From Crocinitomicaceae bacterium (GTDB lineage: Bacteria > Bacteroidota > Bacteroidia > Flavobacteriales_D > Crocinitomicaceae): a stretch of 64,000 nucleotides of DNA. Below are positions 1-8,573 of the stretch, one piece after another. The stretch lies in NCBI GenBank assembly GCA_024643725.1, contig JAHEMJ010000003.1, positions 62,001 to 126,000 of the forward strand. Direction: 5' to 3'. Within the stretch, counting starts at the first letter, position 1, and each line of letters opens with the position of its first letter. Both the position numbers and the translations under genes were made by a program. The notes under the pieces are model-generated. The model had not been told where the DNA came from and searched no databases. It saw only the letters and a list, made by a program, of their open reading frames with translations.

Positions 1-39
1 GTCTATGGCTTTTATTTGGGATAAATCGATTTCTTTCAT
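1..39 (-). CDS. Start of a gene following the mutase small subunit (partial), probably methylmalonyl-CoA mutase large subunit
   Basis: Only the first 13 codons are inside the window, reading MKEIDLSQIKAID on the minus strand. The ATG lies one base after the stop codon of the small-subunit mutase gene, so the two are surely co-transcribed. In Bacteroidota the small subunit is usually followed by the cobalamin-binding large subunit, and the short acidic start is compatible with that. The identity is inferred from gene order, not from sequence. Confidence 0.45.
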   Translation of the reverse strand, partial: MKEIDLSQIKAID

Positions 40-40
40 C

Positions 41-1258
41 TTATCCTTGTATTTCAAAATTCATGTAATTCATACCCAAGTAACTTGGAAGCACTGTCCA
101 GTTTTTCGCTTTACTTGTATCGGCATTCATAAAGGCGTTCATACCAATGTAGGTTTGCGATCCACTTTTGAATGCTTCCAGTTGCAATGATTGACTCTGT
201 TGGATTTTCTCTTTTGTCCGTTCGATTGCCTCCTTCTCGGTAAGTTTAGAAAGGACTTGAACTTCTGCCCATGTTTTTTCAATAAACTGTTCGGTTAAGG
301 CTTCCACCATGTGACTTCCTTTCATGGGATCGTGCACCCAATCAAAATGGGCTTCTTCCAACAGTAGATTGGAAATATTCAAGGACATGCGCAAGGTGAA
401 ATCTTCTTTTCCTTCTGCGGCAAACTCATCCCAAGGATGAATCGCCATTCCATGCACTCCTCCTGCATAAGCTGACATTGCTTCAGTGGTTTGACGCAAT
501 AAATTCGTGTATGGATCTTTCAGCGATTTGTTCGTCCAACCAAGCTCCGCGATGATTCGATAGGCATGGTTTTGCTGGTGAATGTTGTTCAATTTTTGAA
601 TCAAATAATGAAAGGCGCGAACTTTGGCAATTTGCACAAAGTAATTTGCGCCAATTCCCATACTAAAAACGACTTCTGAACGACCTCCTTCACTTAGGTG
701 ACGGTGGTATTCTTGCAATAGGAAGGACATCTCAGTAATGCTATTTGCTCCGCATTGTTGCAATGGAAATCCTTGAAAAAAAGAGCGGTGATTTTCTTTG
801 TTAATTCCCGATTTATTCGTGATTAACATGGTCAAATTCGCTAATTCATTCTTGCTTAATTGTTGTGACAAGTGTGACATTTCTTGTTCGCTTTCCATTA
901 GGACATCCACTTGTATGTAGGCTGTTTCAATTCCTTCGAAGATTTTTTTCCAATCTGGATTCGCTTTTTGACTTTGGATGAATAAGGCATTCGCTCCGGA
1001 CATCAATGCCAATAGCATGCGGCGATTGCTTTCCGTTTCATCATGCACGTATTCTACATGAATTGTGTCAAACGCTTGTCCACGAGGGACTTGTTGAATT
1101 TCAACTGTGTTTTTCGGTGAGTCTGTAATCGACAACGTCAGTTCCTCTATGGAATCATGGAATGTCGTTCGATCCGAATGTTCACGCAGTTCTTTTTGGA
1201 TTTTTAGTACCCAATCTTCTGGAGAGACGGGATCAAAAGGATAAGTTAAATTGGCCAT
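41..1258 (-). CDS. mutA: Methylmalonyl-CoA mutase small subunit
   Basis: A 405-residue protein of the methylmalonyl-CoA mutase family. The large and small subunits together interconvert succinyl-CoA and (R)-methylmalonyl-CoA in the cytoplasm; the small subunit is structural and non-catalytic. The mutase TIM-barrel is recognisable in the middle and C-terminal parts (AYAGGVHGMAIHPWDE around residues 270-285, and a helical end with WAEVQVLSKL). The cobalamin-binding domain with its DxHxxG motif is absent, which fits a small subunit; at 405 residues it is shorter than proteobacterial MutA. A TATATTTG box lies about 23 bases before the ATG. The next gene starts one base after the stop, probably the large subunit. 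Confidence 0.85.
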   Translation of the reverse strand: MANLTYPFDPVSPEDWVLKIQKELREHSDRTTFHDSIEELTLSITDSPKNTVEIQQVPRGQAFDTIHVEYVHDETESNRRMLLALMSGANALFIQSQKANPDWKKIFEGIETAYIQVDVLMESEQEMSHLSQQLSKNELANLTMLITNKSGINKENHRSFFQGFPLQQCGANSITEMSFLLQEYHRHLSEGGRSEVVFSMGIGANYFVQIAKVRAFHYLIQKLNNIHQQNHAYRIIAELGWTNKSLKDPYTNLLRQTTEAMSAYAGGVHGMAIHPWDEFAAEGKEDFTLRMSLNISNLLLEEAHFDWVHDPMKGSHMVEALTEQFIEKTWAEVQVLSKLTEKEAIERTKEKIQQSQSLQLEAFKSGSQTYIGMNAFMNADTSKAKNWTVLPSYLGMNYMNFEIQG

Positions 1259-1280
1259 GTAGGACAGAAATTTCTTTTTT

Positions 1281-1288
1281 CAAATATA
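1281..1288 (-). promoter_or_regulatory. Likely -7 promoter box for mutA
   Basis: TATATTTG on the minus strand matches the Bacteroidota -7 element TAnnTTTG. Its end is 23 bases before the ATG at 1258, giving an expected leader of under 20 bases. No clear TTG sits at the right distance upstream. Confidence 0.45.
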
Positions 1289-1358
1289 CACAGAACTTTG
1301 AATGGGAAGAGTTCTAAACGATTAGATTCGACAACTTAGGGGCTATTTCAATCGAAAA

Positions 1359-2201
1359 ATGTATTTTAGAACCTTCAATCATTTTCTCGTGAAACAAATT
1401 CTATGCTTTCTGTTCTTGTGCTGTTCCCTTTTTGGATGGGGTCAAGGATATTTGTCTAACAGTGCGCGTGCCTTGTCCATGTCCAATGCCAGTGTTGCGC
1501 TGACAGATGTTTGGGCACACGCTAATAATCCAGCAGCACTCGTTGGAATAAAAAAGCAAAGCATCGGAATCAGTTATCAAAACCGTTTCAGTGTGAAGGA
1601 GATGCAAACACAAGGACTGGTGTACGCCATTCCATTTAAGCGCATGGTGTTCTCCTTGGGAAGTCAATTGTATGGTTACCAACAGTACCGTTCCATGAAA
1701 AATGGAGTTGGAATGTCCATGGCACTATCGGAAAAAGTTTCGTTAGGCGTGCAATTAAACCACCATTCGATCCGCCTCAATGAAAATTATGGTAATTCTT
1801 CCATGTTGACAGGTGAAATGGGACTATTGGTTCAATTTACAGAACGTATTCGTTTTGGCTGCAGTGTGTTAAACATTGGACGAACGAAAATCACTCCGAA
1901 TGTGAATGAACGATTGACAACACTCATGCGTCTTGGCATGCAATACGTGATTTCCAATCAGGTATTCCTTGTTTCTGAAGTGGAGAAAAATGTACTTTAT
2001 CCCTTGTCTGTTAAGTTTGGAGCGGAATACAAACCATCGACTAAAATCTGTTTTAGAGGCGGCGTAGCGACGGCTCCGATTTCATTTTCTTTTGGGGTTG
2101 GAACGACATTTAAAAACCGCTTTCAATTGGATCTCGGAACAGCATATCATCAATTATTGGGATGGAGTCCACATGTCAGTTTTCAAGTCGATTTGAACTA
2201 A
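1359..2201 (+). CDS. Outer-membrane beta-barrel protein of the PorV/PorQ (UPF0164-like) type
   Basis: A 280-residue exported protein. The N-terminus carries a hydrophobic signal segment (about residues 8-28) ending at SLFGWGQ. The mature start, NSARALSMSNASVALTD followed by NNPAAL, is the pattern seen at the start of PorV/PorQ and FadL-like barrels (small-residue-rich segment, then an N-P-A turn). The rest is alternating beta strands ending in a typical outer-membrane C-terminus (HVSFQVDLN). PorV and PorQ shuttle cargo in type IX secretion; whether this copy does so is an inference. The next gene starts one base after the stop, so the two are an operon. There is little space between this gene and the divergent mutA. 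Confidence 0.6.
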   Translation: MYFRTFNHFLVKQILCFLFLCCSLFGWGQGYLSNSARALSMSNASVALTDVWAHANNPAALVGIKKQSIGISYQNRFSVKEMQTQGLVYAIPFKRMVFSLGSQLYGYQQYRSMKNGVGMSMALSEKVSLGVQLNHHSIRLNENYGNSSMLTGEMGLLVQFTERIRFGCSVLNIGRTKITPNVNERLTTLMRLGMQYVISNQVFLVSEVEKNVLYPLSVKFGAEYKPSTKICFRGGVATAPISFSFGVGTTFKNRFQLDLGTAYHQLLGWSPHVSFQVDLN

Positions 2202-2202
2202 G

Positions 2203-4284
2203 ATGAAATACCTCGTTCTTTTGCTGTTGGTGTCCATAGGACTGACTGCTTCCGCGCAAGACCGAGGAGAGATCATTCAACAGCGCATTGAGTTTATTTC
2301 TGAACAGTTGCAATCGGAGAACATGGATTTGACGAATGTCATTGAACAACTCAATTACTATTTCGATCATCCCATCAATTTGAATATGACAACAGGAGAG
2401 GAGTTAGAGGAGTTGTACTTGTTGACGGGTGTTCAAATCAATGAACTTTTGGTTCACCGAAAAGCGTTCGGAAAGTTCATTTCCATTTATGAATTACAAA
2501 GTTTATCCTTCTGGGACCCCCAAACGATTCAGCTTGTGCTGCCTTTTGTTAGGGTGGATGATCGCCTCGACCAGTTGCACATTACCTGGAAGGAAGCCAT
2601 GAAGCAAGGGAAATTTGAAGAATACTTGCGCTATCAACCGATGATTGAAAAGAAGGCGGGATATGCTGACGTGAGTGATTCGGTTCGACAAGCTTCCAAT
2701 AAGTACTATTACGGAAATGGAGATCGTTACTATTCGCGTTTTCGCTACACCTATAAGACCAATATTTCTGTTGGATTAACAGCGGAGAAGGATGCAGGAG
2801 AACAGTTTTTTCGAGGTCACGAAAAACAGGGATTTGATTTCTATTCGGCACATGCTTTTTTCAAAGGAGGAAAGTATTTGAAGTCTGCCGTTATGGGGGA
2901 TTACCAGATTCAAGTTGGACAAGGACTCAATCTTTGGTCGAGTTACGCGTTCGGTAAAACAGCTGATTTAACGACCATGAAACGTACGGCGATTCCCATT
3001 CGTGCCTACACATCCGTGGACGAGTCGCGTTTTTTGCGTGGAGCTGCTGCGGACTTCGGCTATCGAAATTGGTCCATGTTGTTATTTGCTTCGAATAAAA
3101 AAATGGATGCCGCTTCCTTGTCGGACTCTACCTATGATGATTTAGAGTATGTTTCCACCATCGATTTAACTGGATTGCATCGGACAACTAGTGAAATTGC
3201 GAAAAAGAATGGCATTACGGAACGCATTGCTGGAGCCAATCTTCGCTATATCAATGGTGCGTTGAGATGGGGAGCAGCTTACATCTATCAAGGATATGAT
3301 AAACCCTTCAATAAAGCCATTCAATATTACAATCAATTCGATTTTCGAGGGACTTCCTTCTCATCCATCAGTTCAGATTATAGCTATGTTTTTCGGAATG
3401 TCAATGTATTCGGGGAAGTTTCGAAAGTCCTTCGTGCTGATGTCCAAGCGCAAAATGGTTGGGCAATGGTACACGCAGCGATGATGTCCTTGGACCCACG
3501 TTTCAGTTTTGGAATTCTCTACCGAAATTACCAGAAAGACTATCAAACCTTGTATAATGCTGGATTTTCGGAGGGAAGCAACACACAAAATGAAGAAGGA
3601 ACTTATGCCGCGTTTAAGTGGAAATTGGCATCTGCTTGGTCGATCAATGCCTACGCTGATTTGTTCAAATTCCCGTGGATGAAGTACGGAGTGGATGCGC
3701 CATCTTACGGACATGAAATTCTCATCCAACCGATTTACAAGCCTTCGAAAACGTTCGAAATATATGGGCGTTTTCGTCAGCAGTTGCGTCAAAAGAACAG
3801 CCGTGATTCAGATGGCACGGTCACTGAAATCGAAGATGTCCTGCAGCGCAATTATCGTTTGAACATGTCCTGTGTATTAAATGAATTCATTTCCCTCAAA
3901 ACCCGTTTGGAATATGTGACGATTCATCGTGCGAGCAACACACCAGAAAAAGGAATGCTCTTTTCTCAAGACCTGATCTTTAAACCGAAAAGCAGTCCCT
4001 TTGACCTGTCCTTGCGTTTTGCTTTGTTTGACACAGACAGTTACGATACGCGGATTTACACCTTCGAAAGCAATGCCTTGTATGTCTTTGCCGTTCCTGC
4101 GTATTATTACCAGGGCAGTCGAGCGTATGTGTTGCTTCGATATAGTTTTTGGCATTCCTGTGATTTATGGATTAAATATGGAGTGTTTTTATACGAAAAT
4201 CGCAGCTCCATTAGCTCTGGAGCGGAACAAATCAATGGAAGTAGAAAGTCGGATTTGCTTGTCCAGCTTAGAATTTCACTTTAA
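2203..4284 (+). CDS. Helix-hairpin-helix domain protein with a probable outer-membrane barrel
   Basis: A 693-residue exported protein with a clear Sec signal peptide (residues 1-18, cut after TASA). Residues about 55-115 resemble a ComEA-type helix-hairpin-helix pair (INLNMTTGEELEELYLL, then FISIYELQSL), a domain that usually binds DNA. The remaining 570 residues are rich in alternating aromatic beta strands (for example YYSRFRYTYKTN, LFDTDSYDTRIYTF) ending in a barrel-like strand, LLVQLRISL. Large HhH-plus-barrel proteins of this size are widespread but uncharacterised in Bacteroidota. Co-transcription with the PorV-like barrel upstream suggests a shared envelope role. DNA handling at the surface is only a guess. 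Confidence 0.6.
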   Translation: MKYLVLLLLVSIGLTASAQDRGEIIQQRIEFISEQLQSENMDLTNVIEQLNYYFDHPINLNMTTGEELEELYLLTGVQINELLVHRKAFGKFISIYELQSLSFWDPQTIQLVLPFVRVDDRLDQLHITWKEAMKQGKFEEYLRYQPMIEKKAGYADVSDSVRQASNKYYYGNGDRYYSRFRYTYKTNISVGLTAEKDAGEQFFRGHEKQGFDFYSAHAFFKGGKYLKSAVMGDYQIQVGQGLNLWSSYAFGKTADLTTMKRTAIPIRAYTSVDESRFLRGAAADFGYRNWSMLLFASNKKMDAASLSDSTYDDLEYVSTIDLTGLHRTTSEIAKKNGITERIAGANLRYINGALRWGAAYIYQGYDKPFNKAIQYYNQFDFRGTSFSSISSDYSYVFRNVNVFGEVSKVLRADVQAQNGWAMVHAAMMSLDPRFSFGILYRNYQKDYQTLYNAGFSEGSNTQNEEGTYAAFKWKLASAWSINAYADLFKFPWMKYGVDAPSYGHEILIQPIYKPSKTFEIYGRFRQQLRQKNSRDSDGTVTEIEDVLQRNYRLNMSCVLNEFISLKTRLEYVTIHRASNTPEKGMLFSQDLIFKPKSSPFDLSLRFALFDTDSYDTRIYTFESNALYVFAVPAYYYQGSRAYVLLRYSFWHSCDLWIKYGVFLYENRSSISSGAEQINGSRKSDLLVQLRISL

Positions 4285-4402
4285 TTGAAATTTTTTTTAA
4301 AAAAAAGTGATACATTTTTGAAATTTCCGCGTTATCCGATTAAGCGGGGACTGCAAGCCTCGCGATCTCCAAAAAATCAAACTAGAACTAAAACCAAATC
4401 TT

Positions 4403-4975
4403 ATGGCTGTCAACTTGGCTTACCATCAGAGTGCATTTCGTCTGGATGAGGAAATGAAACTCGTTGAACGTGCGAAAGAACACCCGCGTTATTTTGCTCC
4501 TTTGTACGAACGCTACCACGAAGCAATTTTTCGGTATGTGTTCAAACGCGTGGATGAAATCGAAAGTGCGTATGACATCACATCTTGTGTATTCATCAAA
4601 GCAATGGGAAGTATCCAAAAATATGAAAATAGGGGAGTCCCATTTTCTTCTTGGTTATTTCGCATTGCGAAAAGCGAATTGTACCAATCTTTCCGCGATA
4701 AAAAGGCACAACGTACCGTGAGCATCGATTCTGTTACCTTGAAACAAGTAATGGATGATTTCACCGATGACAGCAGCGAAGAGAACCGCGCAAAATTATT
4801 GGCATCATTAGGCAAGTTGAAGGAAGCACAATTGCAATTGATCGAAATGCGTTTTTTTGAAAAACGTTCTTTCCGTGAGATTGGTGAAATTGTGGGGCTT
4901 TCTGAAAACAATGCGAAAGTGAAAACCTTCCGTGCCTTGTTGAAATTGAAAGAATTATTTTACCAAAAAGAATAG
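4403..4975 (+). CDS. ECF-type RNA polymerase sigma factor
   Basis: A 190-residue sigma-70 family protein. Region 2 spans about residues 30-100 (LYERYHEAIFRYVFKRV, then DITSCVFIKAM and PFSSWLFRIAKSEL). Region 4 spans about 130-185 with a helix-turn-helix (MRFFEKRSFREIGEIVGLSE). There is no region 1 or 3, as in extracytoplasmic-function sigma factors. No anti-sigma gene of ordinary size follows; instead a 53-codon ORF starts two bases after the stop. The leader between 4285 and 4402 contains a T8A8 run (4291-4306), a TACATTTTTG sequence that imperfectly resembles a -7 box, and a small GC-rich hairpin (4344-4363). The regulated genes cannot be told from the sequence. Confidence 0.85.
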   Translation: MAVNLAYHQSAFRLDEEMKLVERAKEHPRYFAPLYERYHEAIFRYVFKRVDEIESAYDITSCVFIKAMGSIQKYENRGVPFSSWLFRIAKSELYQSFRDKKAQRTVSIDSVTLKQVMDDFTDDSSEENRAKLLASLGKLKEAQLQLIEMRFFEKRSFREIGEIVGLSENNAKVKTFRALLKLKELFYQKE

Positions 4976-4977
4976 CT

Positions 4978-5139
4978 ATGATAAAAATGCTACTGGATCG
5001 GGAAGAGCCTAGCTCCGAACAAATTCGCCAACGAATGGATTTTGATTCCATTTATGCAGGAGTGAAGTATCAACGATGGATCATGAATCCATGGATTTAT
5101 GCCTTGGGAGGTGTTTTTACAGCTCTGATTTGTTACTAA
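4978..5139 (+). CDS. Tiny single-TM protein downstream of the sigma factor
   Basis: A 53-codon ORF whose ATG lies two bases after the sigma-factor stop codon. The first 35 residues are charged (MIKMLLDREEPSSEQIRQRM). The last 18 form one hydrophobic segment (WIYALGGVFTALICY). The layout of a cytoplasmic charged part plus a C-terminal membrane anchor, coupled to an ECF sigma gene, resembles a minimal anti-sigma or membrane-tethering peptide. No family is recognised. It is too short to be certain, but its spacing and composition favour a real gene. Confidence 0.5.
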   Translation: MIKMLLDREEPSSEQIRQRMDFDSIYAGVKYQRWIMNPWIYALGGVFTALICY

Positions 5140-5176
5140 ACTTGAACGGGAACCATACGATGTAGAAATTAGTTTT

Positions 5177-5184
5177 TACATTTG
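5177..5184 (+). promoter_or_regulatory. TAnnTTTG box next to the pyrD start
   Basis: TACATTTG is a perfect match to the Bacteroidota -7 element and ends three bases before the pyrD ATG at 5188. If it is used, transcription would start at or within one base of the ATG, giving a leaderless mRNA. No TTG lies 17-23 bases upstream, so it could be coincidence. Confidence 0.4.
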
Positions 5185-5187
5185 TAT

Positions 5188-6231
5188 ATGTACCAATTGT
5201 TTCGTTCTATTTTATTCCGTTTTGATGCGGAAAAAGTCCATTATTTTGTCGTTGGACTCTTAAAGTTGATGGTGAAATTCCCGCCGAGCAGGTGGATTTT
5301 CCGTTCCATCTATCATGTGGAACATCCGTCGTTAGAACGCGAATTTATCGGATTGAAATTCCCAAATCCAGTAGGATTAGCGGCAGGCTTCGATAAGAAT
5401 GCCAAATTCTTCGATGAAATGGAAAGTTGCGGCTTTGGATTCATCGAAATTGGAACGGTTACCCCGCTTGCTCAACCTGGAAACGACTTGCCGCGTTTGT
5501 TTCGCTTGAAAAAAGACGAAGCCATTTTGAATCGTATGGGATTCAATAATGAAGGCGTTCAAGCAGCCGTAAATCACCTGAAAGCAAGAAAAGACAAACG
5601 GTTAATCATTGGTGGAAATATCGGGAAGAACAAATGGACACCAAACGAAGAAGCCTTGAACGATTACCTGATTTGCTTTGAGGCGTTATTTGATGAGGTC
5701 GACTATTTTGTTGTCAACGTTTCCTCGCCGAATACGCCAAACCTGCGCGCCTTGCAGGAAAAAGGTCCTTTGATGGAATTGTTGTCGACCTTGCAAGAGA
5801 AAAACGAGGCGAAACCGAAAGCAAAACCCATTTTACTGAAAATCGCACCTGATTTAACGAATGAACAATTGGATGAAATCATCGAAATCGTTCAGGAGAC
5901 AAAAATCGCTGGACTCATTGCAACCAATACGACGATCAGCCGTGAAGGACTTCAAACGCCAAGTGCGGAAGTCGAAGCGTTGGGAGCGGGTGGAATTTCG
6001 GGTAAACCATTGACCAAAAGATCCACCGAAGTAATTCGTTATATCCACGATCAATCAAAGGGAACGATTCCTATGATTGCCGTTGGAGGAATTCACTCCG
6101 CAAAAGATGCCTTGGATAAATTGGATGCTGGTGCTACTTTGGTTCAATTGTATTCGGGCTTCATTTACGAAGGGCCAGGACTCGTTAAAGAAATCAATCA
6201 AGCCTTGATAAAACAATCACAACATGTCTGA
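5188..6231 (+). CDS. pyrD: Dihydroorotate dehydrogenase (quinone), class 2
   Basis: Oxidises dihydroorotate to orotate in pyrimidine synthesis and passes electrons to the quinone pool at the inner membrane. The protein has the N-terminal amphipathic extension of class 2 enzymes (residues 1-45, [18 protein letters not shown]), which aligns well with E. coli PyrD and decides the ATG at 5188 over the in-frame TTG at 5182. Core motifs follow: [11 protein letters not shown] (FMN/substrate loop), [35 protein letters not shown] (with the catalytic Ser of class 2 enzymes), LKIAPDL, ATNTT and IAVGGI near the end. The length of about 347 residues is normal. The last codons overlap the HMG-CoA lyase gene by 8 bases. 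Confidence 0.95.
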   Translation: MYQLFRSILFRFDAEKVHYFVVGLLKLMVKFPPSRWIFRSIYHVEHPSLEREFIGLKFPNPVGLAAGFDKNAKFFDEMESCGFGFIEIGTVTPLAQPGNDLPRLFRLKKDEAILNRMGFNNEGVQAAVNHLKARKDKRLIIGGNIGKNKWTPNEEALNDYLICFEALFDEVDYFVVNVSSPNTPNLRALQEKGPLMELLSTLQEKNEAKPKAKPILLKIAPDLTNEQLDEIIEIVQETKIAGLIATNTTISREGLQTPSAEVEALGAGGISGKPLTKRSTEVIRYIHDQSKGTIPMIAVGGIHSAKDALDKLDAGATLVQLYSGFIYEGPGLVKEINQALIKQSQHV

Positions 6232-7081
6232 ATTGAAAATCGTTGAATGTCCACGTGACGCCATGCAGGGCATGCATGCATTCGTTCCAACCGAAGCGAA
6301 AATCGCATACATCAATCATCTGCTTGACTGTGGATTCGACACCATCGACTTTGGAAGTTTCGTTTCTCCGAAAGCCATTCCGCAAATGCGCGATACAGCA
6401 GATGTGTTGAAGGGATTGAACCTGAATACTTCCTCCAAATTATTGGCAATAGTTGCAAACGAACGCGGAGCAAACGATGCGTCATCCTTTGACGAAATTC
6501 AGTACTTAGGATACCCCTTTTCCATTTCGGAGCAATTCCAACAACGAAATACGAATACATCCATCGAAGATTCCTTGCATCAAGTGGAGAAATTACAATC
6601 CATCGCGCAACAGTCGAACAAAGAATTGGTGGTTTACTTGTCCATGGGATTCGGGAATCCATATGGAGAGGAGTGGAATTCAGATTTGGTCGTGCGTTGG
6701 TCTGAACGATTGTTCAAGGACTTCGGCGTAAAAATCTTGGCGCTTTCTGACACCATTGGTTGTGCGGATCCTTCGGATATTCGAACACTTTTCCCCATGC
6801 TCCAAGCGGAATTGCCGAAAGTTGAATTTGGAGCACATTTTCATACGGTGCGCGAAAAAGCAACGGGGGTAATTGAAGCAGCGTATGAAGCAGGATGTCG
6901 TCGATTTGACACGGCAGTGAAAGGATTTGGCGGTTGTCCAATGGCGAAAGATGAACTTACTGGTAACCTCGCAACAGAACAATTGTTGGCGTGGATGTCC
7001 GAACGAAAAGTGGAAACAGGCTTGGACATGGACGCTTTTCAAAAAGCATTTCTTGCGTCGAGCGCTATTTTTAATTCGTAA
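6224..7081 (+). CDS. Hydroxymethylglutaryl-CoA lyase
   Basis: Cleaves HMG-CoA to acetoacetate and acetyl-CoA in leucine degradation (DRE-TIM metallolyase superfamily). At 285 residues it has the family's usual length. The start (ECPRDAMQG) is the slightly altered RD-x-x-Q loop that carries the metal-binding Asp. [17 protein letters not shown] matches the EVTSFVSP region. The two metal His sit in [10 protein letters not shown] (about residue 205), and the active-site Cys loop is [15 protein letters not shown] (about 235). The ATG overlaps the pyrD end by 8 bases, so translation is probably coupled although the pathways are unrelated. Confidence 0.9.
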   Translation: MSELKIVECPRDAMQGMHAFVPTEAKIAYINHLLDCGFDTIDFGSFVSPKAIPQMRDTADVLKGLNLNTSSKLLAIVANERGANDASSFDEIQYLGYPFSISEQFQQRNTNTSIEDSLHQVEKLQSIAQQSNKELVVYLSMGFGNPYGEEWNSDLVVRWSERLFKDFGVKILALSDTIGCADPSDIRTLFPMLQAELPKVEFGAHFHTVREKATGVIEAAYEAGCRRFDTAVKGFGGCPMAKDELTGNLATEQLLAWMSERKVETGLDMDAFQKAFLASSAIFNS

Positions 7082-7090
7082 TTTAGAAGC

Positions 7091-7765
7091 ATGAATCGAT
7101 TAAAAACGAAAAAAGGACTACTGATTATACTCGTGACGCTTGTGGTTGTCGTGATTGTGGTGACCATGAATCAAAAATCCGAAAAGTCAGAGACGATCGA
7201 AACTCCGAAAAAAGAAACTTCGCGCATCGAATACATTTCAACAGATTTCAATCAAAACGCTTTTACGGATGGGAATGAATTGAAATTGTTGAAGGAATTA
7301 AAAATCTGTGACACCACGATTCTTGACGGACAGTTGGGATCATGTTCACCGAAATTCTTCCGTTTTTTCAAATTGAATGATCAAGTATCCTTACGCAATG
7401 CTTTTTTATTGTTGGTCAATGGGGCCGCGTATCCGAATGATCCAGAGAACTTTAAGTCCAGACGTATTCTGATTTTTGAACGTGAGAAAGGACAGTTGGT
7501 CTTGACAAATACGATCAAAGGGAACCTGATTGAGCGACGTAAAAATGGACCATCAACATATGATGATTTAGTCATTCGTTTTCGTTTAGCTGAATACGAC
7601 GAAGCCTACCATTGTGTGTTTAAATGGAAGGATGGTAAATACGCGTACGATTCCTGCGAAGAATTGTATTCTTATTATTGCAAAGGAAAAGTGAAGCCAG
7701 AACTCAAAGATTCCGTTTCCATCGAAGTGAACAAAATCCTCCATGACGAAAAGCTGCTTCATTAG
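7091..7765 (+). CDS. Single-TM anchored protein of unknown function
   Basis: A 224-residue protein with one N-terminal membrane segment (residues 8-25, valine/isoleucine rich), then a charged linker (KSEKSETIETPKKE) and a soluble, presumably periplasmic, domain with several Cys residues (CDTTI, GSCSPKF, YHCVF, DSCEE, YYCKGK). It shares the short phrase AFTDGN with the next gene. It begins nine bases after HMG-CoA lyase, and its last 23 bases overlap the following lipoprotein gene. No family is recognised. Confidence 0.7.
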   Translation: MNRLKTKKGLLIILVTLVVVVIVVTMNQKSEKSETIETPKKETSRIEYISTDFNQNAFTDGNELKLLKELKICDTTILDGQLGSCSPKFFRFFKLNDQVSLRNAFLLLVNGAAYPNDPENFKSRRILIFEREKGQLVLTNTIKGNLIERRKNGPSTYDDLVIRFRLAEYDEAYHCVFKWKDGKYAYDSCEELYSYYCKGKVKPELKDSVSIEVNKILHDEKLLH

Positions 7766-8174
7766 TATCGTTTTACTGCTCGTATTGACATCCTGTACAG
7801 GAAGTGTGCGAACGGATACCGTAGACTTTACGCAAGCGTTCACCGACGGCAATAGCAAAGTGTGGATGATCAACAAAGTACGCTCTCAAGATGGCGCTTA
7901 CACCATGCCAGAGCAATTAAAACAAGAAGTCATCGTCTTTTACGAATCTGGAAATTGCTTCTTGACGAATCTTCAAAAATTAAGCAAGGGAAAAGGAGTA
8001 CATGGACGCTTGGAATTCAATCACGAAAAACACCAAGTCACCATTTTTTTTCCTTCAGAAACGCGTGAATTTGAATTTGAATTTACCAATGAAAATCAGT
8101 TAAACCTCTATCCTTTGGAAGGCTCGGATTATCCTTTTGCCTTGGAATTGATTCCGTTTCCGGAGTTTCGTTAG
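7743..8174 (+). CDS. Small lipoprotein, possibly lipocalin-like
   Basis: A 143-residue protein with a lipoprotein signal peptide (lipobox LTSC at residues 15-18). The mature part begins with AFTDGNSKVWMINKV and runs as short beta strands (CFLTNLQKL, QVTIFFPSETREFEFEF). The early tryptophan and all-beta pattern resemble the small lipocalin-like lipoproteins common in Bacteroidota, but this is only a fold guess. It overlaps the upstream gene by 23 bases. A remnant of the last ten codons of a related gene (ELNRFPEFH, stop) lies at 9795-9824, part of a 100-bp direct repeat. Confidence 0.65.
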   Translation: MTKSCFISIVLLLVLTSCTGSVRTDTVDFTQAFTDGNSKVWMINKVRSQDGAYTMPEQLKQEVIVFYESGNCFLTNLQKLSKGKGVHGRLEFNHEKHQVTIFFPSETREFEFEFTNENQLNLYPLEGSDYPFALELIPFPEFR

Positions 8175-8245
8175 GTTTTTAAGTAGTTGAGAAAATGATG
8201 CTTAAGTCGTTCTTAATCCGGTTATTGAGTTGCGGATGAACGGAT
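8145..8245. repeat. Direct repeat, copy A (pairs with 9795-9894)
   Basis: A 101-base segment covers the end of the lipoprotein gene (ELIPFPEFR, stop) and the antisense remnant of a nucleotidyltransferase gene. Copy B 1650 bases downstream has 100 bases in the same orientation. It matches 26 of the first 30 bases and ends with the same 12 bases, GGATGAACGGAT. The middle is diverged, but both copies encode related peptides. Confidence 0.6.
8179..8244 (-). pseudogene. 3' remnant of a nucleotidyltransferase gene
   Basis: Read on the minus strand this segment gives SVHPQLNNRIKNDLSIIFSTT and a TAA stop. The intact nucleotidyltransferase at 9837-10118 ends SVHPTLKTSIEKDLIRIA and a stop. The shared S-V-H-P-x-L-x3-I-x2-D-L pattern, the same distance to a stop codon, and the same convergent position after an ELxxFPEF lipoprotein end all argue for a leftover copy of that gene. 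Nothing recognisable continues further upstream in this frame. Confidence 0.55.
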
Positions 8246-8260
8246 TTATTATTAAATTTG
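8230..8260 (+). promoter_or_regulatory. Promoter for the small membrane protein gene at 8337
   Basis: TTG (8230-8232), a 20-base spacer and TAAATTTG (8253-8260) match the Bacteroidota -33/-7 consensus. It lies about 75 bases before the ATG at 8337, at the inner edge of direct-repeat copy A. Confidence 0.5.
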
Positions 8261-8336
8261 TTTTAAGGAAATCATTATAGATTTCTAAGTAAATAAAGGA
8301 ACGATTAAAGTATAACCAAAGATAATTTTTAATTCT

Positions 8337-8531
8337 ATGAAAAAGATAACGTTGATCGTTTTAGCAATAATCTGGATTGCTTTGTTGGTTATTTTAATCA
8401 TGGCTTTGACTGATTTTTTTCAAGACAATGTTTTCCAAAACCACAAGTTAGTTGTAGGATTTGGATTCATTGCTACAACAGGATTTATTAGAATGGCCAT
8501 TAAAAAACGGATGAATCCAAGTACCATTTAA
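8337..8531 (+). CDS. Small two-TM membrane protein
   Basis: A 64-residue protein with two hydrophobic segments (about residues 4-26 and 39-54) and a basic C-terminus (KKRMNPSTI). It is the first of three membrane-protein genes (8337, 8574, 9053) lying inside a segment bounded by direct repeats. No family is recognised. The upstream promoter match supports it as a real gene. Confidence 0.6.
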   Translation: MKKITLIVLAIIWIALLVILIMALTDFFQDNVFQNHKLVVGFGFIATTGFIRMAIKKRMNPSTI

Positions 8532-8573
8532 TGAGATGGCGCGCCACTGTAACTAACTTAATTTCATTTGCAC

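Noticed and set aside
3373-3792. Long minus-strand ORF inside the helix-hairpin-helix gene
   Set aside because: It overlaps a well-supported plus-strand gene completely and has no protein-like pattern; it is a shadow.
4291-4363. T8A8 run and a GC-rich hairpin (GCGGGG...CCTCGC) in the leader of the ECF sigma gene, considered as a terminator or small RNA
   Set aside because: The hairpin has only six pairs (one G-T) and is not followed by a T run, and the T8A8 run has no GC stem. No tRNA or known riboswitch shape fits. It may be just a leader structure.
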